DNA from: Pinguiococcus pyrenoidosus
Taxonomy: Eukaryota; Sar; Pinguiophyceae; Pinguiochrysidales; Pinguiochrysidaceae
Direction: 5' to 3'
DNA: 25,115 nucleotides
NCBI GenBank assembly: GCA_019677205.1
Contig: JAAMXY010001584.1
Span: 1-25,115 of the forward strand
Shown here: positions 10,125 to 19,381 of the stretch, piece by piece
How positions within the stretch are numbered: position 1 is the stretch's first letter
Layout of the letters: every line of letters begins with the position of its first letter
Notes under the pieces: generated by a model
What the model saw: only the letters and a program-made list of their open reading frames with translations
Told to the model about the DNA's origin: nothing
Databases searched by the model: none
Program-made: the position numbers and the translations under genes

Positions 10125-13016
10125 CTAAATCGGCGCGTCTGTGACATTGCGGCCTCGGGCACCTTGGCTCCACCCTTGAAAGAACTGCCGCGCAGCTTCT
10201 TCGTGCGCGTCGACCTCAGCGGATCGGTAGGCGTCGACAGGATTCCCACCCTCCTCGATGGCCTCGGCGACAACGGCAATGGGCTGCACAGGCGGGGTGT
10301 ACGCCACGTTGGCTTCCCGCATGAACTTTGCGAGGAAGTGAACAAATCGATCCCGCGACGGAATGATGACGCTCAGCTCCTGCCAAGGTCGGTGATGCTG
10401 CATGTACACCAGGGACTTGATGATTCCCTCCCGCGCGTTGATCTCGGGAAAGGTCACCAGCGACGATCGCCACTCATTCTTGTGCTTTCTGACGTATCCT
10501 TTGCACGCTTCCACCAGGGCGTCGAGCGTCTCCCGCGGGGTTTTGATGTTGAAGTCCAAGAAAAACCCGAGCTGCGCATGCTTGCTCCGCCGATGATTCA
10601 CAATGAAGAGCTGAGCCAGCACGTGGTTCGAAACTTGGAAGACCTCGTTGTGCAACGAGCGCAGCGTCGTCGTCAGGACGTCGAGGTTCTCCACGATGAA
10701 GGGCCGCTGGAATCCATAGTTGCTGTTGAGGTTCTTCAAGACAATGTTGTCGCCAATCTCGAAGGGGCGGGTGAAGGCGACGAAGACGACGCCGGTCACC
10801 AGTCTGGCCAAGCTTTCACTGAACGCGAACGCGGCCGCTACCAGCAGGGTCAGCAGGGGGATGACGAAGTCGAAGAGGTTGAACCCGAGAACCAGCAGGG
10901 TCAAGATGCCGATGAGGATGTTGATGAGGATGCGGACGCACTTGCCGACGATTTCGTGGATCGCTGATACGGACTGGATGTTGGCCGCCATGTACCGCAT
11001 GTCCTTGAATGCGCGCTCGAGCACAACCAGAAAGTCCCTCTCGGACAAGCTGGCGGGAGTAACGGGAAAGAGCTTGTTCAGCACCGGCAAGTAGTCCTTC
11101 ACTCGGCCCTCCGACGTGCGCGACAGAACGATCTCGCGCAGCTTCGCGGTCTTGAGCCTTTCGCCGCCTTTCTCCGCTCGTTTCAGTCGCGCGGCGCCAC
11201 CTAAGCGCGCCGCCGAGGGAGATGCTGGTCGAGGAGCCCACGGCGAGCCGTGAGGCTTCCTTGGCATTGCCCCTCTGCTATCGATTTCCTTCTGCTCCTG
11301 GATTGGGGGTGGAGCCGCATCAGGTGGTTTCTCTAGGTTGTCTCTCGTCACCAAGACCAGATATCGAAAGAGCCGTTTCCCATTCGCCTGGACGTCCTTC
11401 AAGCTCGATGCAGATCCAAACACGCCACCCAGAAAGTAGGGAGCCCTCAGGGACACCAACGACGCGGAGGACGGGTTGAACTTCCCGGCGTCCACGNNNN
11501 NNNNNNNNNNNNNNNNNNNNNNNNNNNNNNNNNNNNNNNNNNNNNNNNNNNNNNNNNNNNNNNNNNNNNNNNNNNNNNNNNNGTAAAGCGTGCGTCTTGC
11601 CATGGTGACTTCGTGGACCCGCTTCTTGACTTGTGACGACTCGAAGATTGTTCCGGTCGTCCACTGTACCACGAGCTCGCGAATCGTCAAGCTTGCGCCG
11701 ACAAACGCGACTGCGCCAAGAATGCGGTAGTACGTCTCGCTCGACCGGAAGTCCGACGGCTCTATGACCTTCGTTCCCTGCTCCAATTCGGACCAAGTCT
11801 CGCGGTGACCAGTGCAGAAGACGGCGGCCAAGGCTGACCACACCAGCATGATGAAAGGGACGCCCTGCGCATTCCGCACCACGATCGTCCCGCCGCCCAA
11901 GATCTCGACCACGAGTCTCTGCTCGAAGACAAAACGGAAGAAGAATGCGTTGACCGCTCGTGCAGCAGTCAGCAAAAATCGAAGCTTGAGAGCGAACAGG
12001 GCCCACCAGAAAGGCGAACCGCCGTACAGTATCCCAGATGGCTCGATGAACGTCACCGCCAGCGCTACCAGCATGCCGATGGCGAAAAGCCAGTAGCGCC
12101 TTGCGACCGTTACCAAGACCGTGAAGGCATTGGCGACGTCCCGCCTCCACCGGCTCTCTTCCTTGAAGAGCATGGAGCCGAAGAGGGATTGGCCGCCACT
12201 CGTGAAGGCGCTGCTCTCTCCTTTGTCTCCTTTCCTCGCGGAGGCGTTCATCTGCCCCAAATCGGACGGTTTGATCGAGCCCGAGTCCGATCTCAGCCGT
12301 GGACGGGAAGAAGGCTTCCTCGAGCGCTTTCGCGTGAGCTTCGGCGAGGGCGACCGCGCCGCAGAGTCCACGTAGCTCTCGTCTACGAACCGTCCTTTTG
12401 CTGCTTGCTTCAGCCTTCGATCTGTTGCGTCCACATCTTTACTACTGGATTCGACGAGTCGCGATCTGTCGCAAGTTGGGTATCTCTTTGGCACCGGCGA
12501 GAGGCTCGTTCTTCCGGTCGCACGCCGCGATTCGGCATTCGCAGCAGAAGCCGAAGCTGCCTTGCCTGGCGTCCTTCCCATCTCCTCGTCGACAGATGAG
12601 TTGTCCCCACTCCTGTCACCTCCATCTCCTTCTTCTCCATCTTCTTCTTCTTCTCCATCTCCTTCTTCTTCTTCTTCTTCACTCTCCCCCTCCCCCTTTT
12701 CCTCCTCATGGTTGTCGTGTTCATTGCCAGAATCCTCCTGCTCGTCCTGGTCCTCCGGCGGCTGGAACAGCTCCAGGAGGCCTCGAGCTCCCACGACGCC
12801 AGGGTCCACGGAGGCGGCGCCGCCCTGGTTGAGCGACTGGTCGTTGCTGTCCGCATTGTCCGCCGCATACTTGAGAATGATCTGAGCCGCGCGGACCTCT
12901 GCCTGGTTCGCCCGGCCGTCAAAGGCCCCCCCGCGGTCCTCCAGAGCCCGCACCACCCGGTCTTCCACGTCAAACCGGTTGTGGCTCATCCCGCGACGCC
13001 TCCCTCGTGGCCCCAA
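10125..13016 (-). CDS. MscS-like mechanosensitive ion channel (MSL-type), interrupted by an assembly gap
   Basis: MscS-like channels open under membrane tension and release ions. The open frame runs about 963 aa and resumes in the same frame beyond an 86-bp N gap. The N-terminal third is soluble and disordered: a Glu/Asp run at about residues 95-150 from GAA/GAG codon repeats, then Ser/Arg-rich basic segments. Several membrane segments follow from about residue 288. The MscS core is near residues 700-760, with the pore helix and FEIGD (TRPFEIGDNIVL), the typical entry to the MscS beta domain. The large N-terminus and loop resemble plant MSL10-class plasma-membrane channels more than short plastid MSL1-3 types; no signal or transit peptide is visible. 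ATG at 13016 or at 12989 could be the start, and the second begins the better-looking MSHNRFDVEDRVVRALEDRGG-like segment. Sequence, or an intron, may be missing in the gap. Confidence 0.85.
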   Translation of the reverse strand: MGPRGRRRGMSHNRFDVEDRVVRALEDRGGAFDGRANQAEVRAAQIILKYAADNADSNDQSLNQGGAASVDPGVVGARGLLELFQPPEDQDEQEDSGNEHDNHEEEKGEGESEEEEEEGDGEEEEDGEEGDGGDRSGDNSSVDEEMGRTPGKAASASAANAESRRATGRTSLSPVPKRYPTCDRSRLVESSSKDVDATDRRLKQAAKGRFVDESYVDSAARSPSPKLTRKRSRKPSSRPRLRSDSGSIKPSDLGQMNASARKGDKGESSAFTSGGQSLFGSMLFKEESRWRRDVANAFTVLVTVARRYWLFAIGMLVALAVTFIEPSGILYGGSPFWWALFALKLRFLLTAARAVNAFFFRFVFEQRLVVEILGGGTIVVRNAQGVPFIMLVWSALAAVFCTGHRETWSELEQGTKVIEPSDFRSSETYYRILGAVAFVGASLTIRELVVQWTTGTIFESSQVKKRVHEVTMARRTLYXXXXXXXXXXXXXXXXXXXXXXXXXXXXXVDAGKFNPSSASLVSLRAPYFLGGVFGSASSLKDVQANGKRLFRYLVLVTRDNLEKPPDAAPPPIQEQKEIDSRGAMPRKPHGSPWAPRPASPSAARLGGAARLKRAEKGGERLKTAKLREIVLSRTSEGRVKDYLPVLNKLFPVTPASLSERDFLVVLERAFKDMRYMAANIQSVSAIHEIVGKCVRILINILIGILTLLVLGFNLFDFVIPLLTLLVAAAFAFSESLARLVTGVVFVAFTRPFEIGDNIVLKNLNSNYGFQRPFIVENLDVLTTTLRSLHNEVFQVSNHVLAQLFIVNHRRSKHAQLGFFLDFNIKTPRETLDALVEACKGYVRKHKNEWRSSLVTFPEINAREGIIKSLVYMQHHRPWQELSVIIPSRDRFVHFLAKFMREANVAYTPPVQPIAVVAEAIEEGGNPVDAYRSAEVDAHEEAARQFFQGWSQGARGRNVTDAPI
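11497..11582. other. Assembly gap (86 N)
   Basis: An uninterrupted run of N falls inside the MscS-like coding region, after the residues RRTLY on the minus strand. The flanks are in one frame when the gap is counted at face value, but its true size is unknown. Confidence 1.
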
Positions 13017-13194
13017 GCGCCCACCTACTTATCAGCGGAATACCAGAGCGCGCTGTGAGATAGGGGGGGGGGCTCTAATGCCAGCAGTGCAGGGCCAAAG
13101 GCTGAAGAAGAACGGCACTAGAGCTTTCGAGAACAGCGAGAGGGATTGTTGGCAGAGAAACTGTTATGCAGCGTTTCGGATGCGGAAATAAGAA

Positions 13195-13520
13195 GATGTT
13201 GACGTACGTGGCAGAAAAGAGGATGGGATTGGTTATGGGTCAGACCTCTAAACCAATGGAGATTTCATTAAATGTTCTACTTTGGATGATAAGTAGATTT
13301 GATTGGTAGAAGATGAAAAGAAGCTGAAGGATGCGGCTTAAGGCTTAAGGAGAAGAGATGAAACCGTATTATTATAATATTGCTATAATAAAGATCTTCA
13401 ACTAGACTTCAAAATTCATAAAATATTATTAAATTCATATCCAATGATGTCAATCCTTTTCTCATAATGGTCCAATAACCCGCGTCAAACTCCACTCGTT
13501 GCGTAATATTCATCTGTTAT
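13195..13520. other. AT-rich island in the 764-bp gap between MscS-like and BRCA2 genes
   Basis: The gap 13017-13780 holds no gene that I can recognise. Its middle is strongly AT-rich, for example TATTATTATAATATTG near 13368-13383, unlike the GC-rich coding DNA on both sides. It has four CCAAT/ATTGG words (about 13228, 13253, 13299 and 13470); the first two form a short inverted ATTGGTT/AACCAAT pair. It may be a shared regulatory region or a decayed insertion; no terminal repeats or duplicated target site are visible. Confidence 0.6.
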
Positions 13521-13550
13521 AGACCAACAATAGACGCAGCCCATTTCTGC

Positions 13551-13558
13551 GCGCCAAA
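13551..13558 (-). promoter_or_regulatory. E2F-like site upstream of BRCA2
   Basis: GCGCCAAA here is TTTGGCGC on the minus strand, a perfect fit to the E2F consensus TTTSSCGC, about 220 bp before the BRCA2 start. A related GTTGGCGCC word follows at 13584-13592. BRCA2-type repair genes are cell-cycle/E2F targets in animals and plants, so the placement is plausible. An 8-base match can occur by chance. Confidence 0.35.
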
Positions 13559-13780
13559 AGATCGTTGCTTCTTTTCATTTCGCGTTGGCGCCATTTCGGT
13601 GGGACACTTCTTGCGCGCCCAGCGCGCCCTCTCCGGACCGCAGACGACTCCGGGTCTCTTTCACGATTCATAAGGACCTGACGCGCCACGTTCGCGCTCC
13701 GTGTCAGTGACACCGAGTCCGCTCCCTTTGGACGTCACACGTTCACTTCGCGGAGAGCACTTCGCGTTGTCATCGCCGGT

Positions 13781-16700
13781 ATGCCACTGCATCTGCGGCG
13801 CGTTCCGGTCAAGTCCGAGAATGCGCCTCAGCGCAGGAGACTGAAGAAGAGAAGCAGACCTGGCGTCTCGAAAGGCGGGCGAAACGCCAAGAAGGAAGGA
13901 GAGCTTCAAGTCTTTTTGTCGCAGAAGCTTACGTCTCGTGCGGCCAAAGTGGACGGAGCACAGCTGGATGACGACGAGGATGACGATGTTCTCCTCACCT
14001 CGCAGAAGCGTCCTCCAAGTCCTTCCGGAAGCGCTTTTGGAGCAACGCAGTCGCAGTCGCAGTCTCCATCTCTAAGCTTTGTAGAGGGAAAGTCACAGGA
14101 CGTGTCCAATACAGCGCAAAGTATGACGCGGGGCAAGAGGCGAAAGACCGCGCGTCAGCCTCTGTTCGAGCGGAATGCGCAGGGCGATTCGAAGGAAACG
14201 TGCTCGCGGCACGTCGAAAACAACAAGGAGAACGTCGTCAACTCGAGCAGGAGGGCTGACATTGTCGAGGCTACGCAGGCCTTGGAGGGCGCAAGCGTGG
14301 AAGTGTCCCAGAGCGACCGGATTCGACTTGCATGCCAAGAGGAAGAGCAGCGAGTTCTGGATGTGATTGGGGCGCTCGGGCGGAGCAGGGTCGGAATGGG
14401 AATCCGGCCCCTGATGAGCCTCGCGATGACGCAGGCAGAGTTCATGGCGCAAGATGCTTCGGAAGCCACTACAGAGGAGGAAGGAGCCCGTGCTGAAAGA
14501 TGTGAAGTAAGCGTGGGCGACCTTGATGAGAAGGAGATTCCAGGGGATGCGATTTCGGATCCCAAAGAAGCCTCAATCCAGTTGGTCGTTCCAGAAAGGG
14601 GAAGCCAAGGTGACGAGGACGCTGATCAGGACGCTGATCAGGACGCTGATCAGGACGCTGATCAGGACGCTGACGAGGACGGTGATCCGAGTTTGCCTAG
14701 GGACGAGGTTGAGCTAGGTGCTGACGAGGAAGATGCATCAGTTTCCATGAGCAGTCAAGTCGAGCCTACTTCAGAAAAGGAGGACAAGCATTCGGCGAAT
14801 GGTCCAGAAGTTCAAGAGGATGGCATTGAGGACGTGGCAGTGGAGCTGGAGCAAGTACACCAAGAGCAAGGGCACGAGAGAACAGAAAAAGATGAGGATC
14901 ATCTTATCGATGGCTTACAGCCGCTCGGCTTCGCAGCGTTCGAAGAAGGAGAACAGCAAGACAAAGGAGAAGATGATGAAGAAGAAGGAGAAGGGCAGTC
15001 CGAAGCAACGAAGGAAGCAGAGCCTCTGAAAGAAGCGAGCCCGGAGGGCGAGGAATGCGAGAAGACTGATTCTACGGCCATGCAGGCTCCAGGACTTGCG
15101 AAGGCCGAAGCGATGTGCGAAAGGATGCCTCCACATCCCGAAAGCAAGTCGAATTCGGCCCGGAGAGACTCGCTCCTGAGCGTCGGACCCACTGAGGAGT
15201 CGCTTCACGAGCAGCCGGTGCAATCGACTCCCACGTCTGCTACGTTCCGGGTTTACGATCTTCAGGTCTCCTCAGCTGGTATGCAGGAGGCTGGTTCAGC
15301 GATTTCCGTCGCAAGCGAGACGAAATCCCTCAACAGCAGCTTCTATGGGATGGAGAACCCGGTGGTCAGTCCCTTCCAGAATCCCAGGAGCAATGCTGCG
15401 TATCCATGGAAGACCCCGTCCGAGGACTCCTTATGCTTGCCTGAGCATTGCGTGGACGTCATGGACTTCAGCGAAGGCGATGGTTGCGACCAGAGCGGAT
15501 GCCTCGATCAGGCTGGCGGATCTTCTGCCCCGTCCAACTCCAGCTCGTCGCGATCTGCCTTTGCCCGGAAGCGAAACAGTGCGAAGTGCAGGTTTGTGAC
15601 TCCCACGACAAGGCGGTCGGACCTGTCTGGCAAGCACCCACGGACGACCAGCGCGAAGGGCACGCCTGGAACTGTGGGGACAAGTGGAACGGACCGGACG
15701 ATGACGCCCGCATGGTCACCCACTCCAGTCCAGCAACGGCAGGGCCCAGACAGCGCGTCTGTCCTTGCCGATGAAAGCAGAAGCGGCGATGAAGCGAAGC
15801 TCGCAGATCTGATGGATGACATCAAGCATGACAGCTGTGAGTCTGTCGACCGAGGCCTACCTCCACGCTCTGGGGTATCCCGAGCCCTTTTTGACGAAAG
15901 GCGCGTTCTTCTTGATTTCCTGGACGAGTCCGGCCAGCCGCCGCCGCAGGGGCACCACTTGCAGCCGCAGGAGCCGCAGGAGGAATTCCAACTGGAGTCA
16001 ACGCACCAAATGCCACTCAAGCAGGTGCTCCGTGTGTCCGACTTGCTCATGGACACAAAGGATCCTGAGGACAACCTCCAAAGCGAAAACCCAAAGGGCG
16101 GAGCGCGAGGCGATGCGGTCAAGTGCGGGCCATCGGAGGCAGAGGAGAACTACGCTATGCCTAGCAGCAGCGATTCTGCCGCGGCCGCGTCACCAGAGGC
16201 TCTCGAGACTCCGGAGGCATCGGTCGCGCCGGAGGCATCGGTCGCGCAAGCAGAGCAAGCCGCAGACGGCGGCGAGGCTGCAGCATTGAAGAGACATACT
16301 GCGAGCGGGGGAGCAGAAGACTCCAGCAAAGGAGACAGCGATGGGGAAGGCCAGAGGACCCCTTCATCTCGGGTCGTGACTGGATTTGTCAGCGGGAAGA
16401 ATCGAAGCCTCACCGTGTCGGAGGAAGCCCTGAACCTCATGTCTCGTCGAGGCTCTGCGTCTGGAGCGCACGAGTCCGCGAAGGCCGGCGCAATGAAGAC
16501 CCCGCCAGGCCGGGTCCTCACAGGCTTCCAGAGCGGGAGGAATCGAAGTCTGACGGTTTCCAAAGAAGCGCTTGATCGGGCGTCAAGCGCAGAAGGGGCG
16601 TCGAGCACCGAAGGGGCGTCAAGCACCGAAAGGGCGAGCTTACCTCGTGGGAAGGTCTCGACAGGCTTCGTCACAGGGAGAAGGCGATCTATCGAAGTAA

Positions 16701-18841
16701 AGGAGGAGACGCTTGCGCGATGCCAACTGAACTTCAATACACCAAATGTGCAGCCGGACTCGAAGAGAGTCTCTACAGGATTCACGAGCGGCCGGCAGCG
16801 CTCACTCTTCGTCAAGGCAGAGAGCCTGTCGTGCGCCACAAAGATCTTCCAGACGCCTGAGGCGAAGGACTCGAGGCAAACGATCCCCACCGGCTTCATG
16901 ACGGGGAATCAGCGATCTGTAGCAGTGCGACCTGACAGTCTCGCTCGCGCAATGCAATCGGGGGATCATCCTCCAACAGAGCTGAGCACCCCTTGGGCGA
17001 AGTACCCGGACGCGGGGGCCGCGGTCGCCGGCGAAGAAGGGGCGAAGAGCTTGACGGAAAAGAAGCCGACCTTACAGGGGCGAGCCACGACCGAGAGAAA
17101 TGGGTCGGCGACGGCGGAGGAGAATGCCAGCAGATCAAAGCGTAGGTCGCTGGAGTATCCCCTTCGCAGATCCGAAGGAGTCATGGGAGGAGCGAAACCG
17201 ACTCCTCGAACCTGTCGGACGGCTCCGCCCACGGCGAAACGGCGGCGAGGTCGGTTTCGCATTCCTGCCCGGAATCGCAAAGCCGCCGGGGCGCACAAGA
17301 CAGAGAGCAGCCGCAGAAGTGCTCCGACGTCCGCTTTGACGGCAAGGCCTTGCCAGGCTCCGAAGCAGCCTTGCCAGGCTCCGAAGCGAGAGAAAAGACC
17401 GCTCTGTAGTCTCGGGTTGGGCGAATCGTGCGAAGTTGATGTCATCCCACAGGTGCTCTACGCCGTCGACGCGGTCAACGTCTTGAACCTTTGCTACAGC
17501 GATTCTGGTCGACCTTTCACCTTCTCCGGCGACCGCGAGGCCATCCAGCAGATCAAGACCCGCGTCGAGGCGCTGACGATGGAAGCGCTAGGTGCGGCAT
17601 GGGTCACGAATCACATTCGTTGGATCGCTTGGAAGCTTGCTTCCATGGAGAGGAAGTATCCGCATGGCCAGGCCGGCCGTCTTGACTTGGACCGGGTGTG
17701 CCTGCAGCTCATCTCTCGGAAGAACCAGGAAGCGAAATCGAGGTCAAGGCCCCTTGTGAGGAAGCTTGTGAACGGAGACGTCAGCAGCAACGCAATGCGA
17801 ATGTGCCTGATGGTCGTTTGCAATGCAATGGACTGGGAGTTCGCCGGCGACCCGGAGGATGAGGCGGAGGAGGACGACGACGAAAGCAACGCCCATGGCA
17901 AGGAAGGTGCCGGTTGCGTCAAAGTGATTCTCAGCGACGGATGGTATCCGATAGTGGGCGTCCTGGACGAGGCGCTGAGCCACCTGTACAAGTCCGGACA
18001 CTTCCGCGACGGAACGAAGCTAATGATCGCGGATGCGCGTCTTTCGCTTCCTGACGGACCGATCGAGCCGTTGGAGTACCTGGACAAGGCCATGTCAAAG
18101 TGGCCTCAGCTTGGCTTGCACGTGAACGGAACTCGCAGAGCGCGCTGGGACCTCAAGCTGGGATATCCGCAGCTTCGGCGAGGCGATGCCCGGGGACCTG
18201 CGCCCACGGCCAACGCATTGGATGCGCTTGGGAACGCTTTCTTGCGGATTCCCCTGGACACCATCAGGCGTCACGGAGGTGTGGTGTCCGAGAGCGTCGG
18301 CGTGATCGTGACCAAGCAAGAGAAGATGTACAAGGACACGCTGGCTGCGGCTGACGGGACGTTCAACTTCGAGCTGCGCGAGGCGGAGGTCGAGCGGATC
18401 ATCGAGAGGTCGCTGGCAGACATTGAGAAGGACGCAGAGCGAATGCTGGAAGGACGCTCCCGCGATTCGCCTGGCACGGAACGGCTCGAAAGAGCGATTC
18501 AGAACGAAGTGTTGGAGAAGACGTCGATGCTCCGGCAGCGCTTTCATCCCTATCAGCGATGGGCTCTCAAAGCTGTCCCTCTCCGCTGGTCCGGCAAGAG
18601 GCCGGGGAGCGGCAGGGTGGCGGACGTCGAGCTGTCGATCTGGGGCGACGCCGCGCAAGACACCGCGCTGCCCAAGGAAGGCCAGGTCGTCGCCATCCGC
18701 GGCGTCCGCGCAAGGGGCATCTCCCCGACGGGCCTCCTCAGCGTCAACAGCCAGCAGCGAAGGTTTCAGGTCCTCAAGGTGGCGGACTCGCTGGAAGAGT
18801 ACTTGTCGAGCCTGCGCGCGTCTGTGAGGCCGCGCACCGAG

Positions 18842-18872
<31 letters not shown>

Positions 18873-18994
18873 GCCAGCGTGAAGGTGAGGGAAGGGCATG
18901 TCCGATGTGTGACACGCTGCTGGGGCCCAATGAGACGTTGGAAGAGCACCTTCGGCACTGCTTCTCGCACGCGGAGATCTTTTCACAAGATTAA
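13781..18994 (+). CDS. BRCA2: BRCA2 homologue with five divergent BRC repeats, truncated OB-fold DNA-binding domain and C-terminal UBZ4-like zinc finger
   Basis: BRCA2 loads RAD51 on single-stranded DNA during homologous recombination. This is one uninterrupted frame of 1737 aa. The N-terminal half is acidic and low-complexity, with a 12-bp repeat. Five BRC-like repeats lie at about residues 861-1058, each with (T)GFx(S/T)G, then R-S-hydrophobic and V-x-x-E/D-x-L. The DNA-binding part then follows: helical domain from about residue 1217 (WVTNHIRWIAWKLASME), OB1 at about 1380-1480 (VILSDGWYPIVGVLD, RRARWDLKLGYPQ), and OB2 from about 1498 with a short coiled-coil in place of the long tower, resuming at about 1596 (VELSIW, LPKEGQVV). 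OB3 is not seen. Instead there is a polyalanine run and a finger C1707-x2-C1710-x12-H1723-x3-C1727. Start: first ATG of the frame after the intergenic region. Identity rests on the helical and OB1 motifs and is firm. Confidence 0.9.
14615..14686 (+). repeat. 12-bp tandem repeat in the BRCA2 acidic region
   Basis: There are six 12-bp units of the CAGGACGCTGAT type, four of them near-perfect and the outer ones with single changes. They encode DADQ repeats. Because the unit is a multiple of three, copy-number change keeps the frame. Confidence 0.95.
16361..16951 (+). other. Five BRC-like RAD51-binding repeats in BRCA2
   Basis: Repeats centre on TGFVSGKNRSLTV (about 16379), TGFQSGRNRSLTV (16519), TGFVTGRRRSIEV (16660), TGFTSGRQRSLFV (16775) and TGFMTGNQRSVAV (16888). 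Spacing from Phe to the downstream hydrophobic residues equals that of the classical F-x-T-A-x5-x-V pattern, but the Ala is Gly in all five. A downstream (E/D)(A/T/S)L matches the second RAD51-contact half. Repeats 1 and 2 are most alike, suggesting recent duplication. Confidence 0.8.
18842..18871 (+). repeat. (GCC)10 microsatellite encoding polyalanine in BRCA2
   Basis: Ten GCC codons in a row link the end of OB2 to the C-terminal zinc finger, acting as a flexible or helical linker. The run is slippage-prone and a likely site of length polymorphism or sequencing error. Confidence 0.95.
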
Positions 18995-19381
18995 AACAGG
19001 TTATCACCGTAGTCAGAGGAACGTTGACACGACCAACCCGTTCCCTGCCTAGTAATGGCTTTACTTCCCAGCTTACTTTCACTGTTGCTGCGGCGCAGAC
19101 ACGCACCTTGCACGCTCTTCCACACGCCGCGAGGACACGATGCTTCAACGCACAGCTGCACTTGCACTCTTCTTTACTTGAGGAACCCACAATGACATGC
19201 ATGTTGTTTCGTCGCACACTTCGCCGCCGACGCCAATGACTGCTCACATGCAGTATCTTGACGACCAGGCCAAGTCAAAACACAAAATTTCTTCACGAAG
19301 GATGTCGCTCCCGCTACCGACGTGTGCGTGCTGATGATGATGATGATGATGATCACAAACTTCTTGGTCTATTGGTTACAC
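18995..19381. other. Convergent intergenic region between BRCA2 and sigma factor, with (GAT)7
   Basis: These 387 bp hold the 3' flanks of two convergent genes. I see no gene. The only clear feature is a perfect (GAT)7 microsatellite at 19333-19353. No polyadenylation AATAAA is evident near either stop. Confidence 0.7.
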
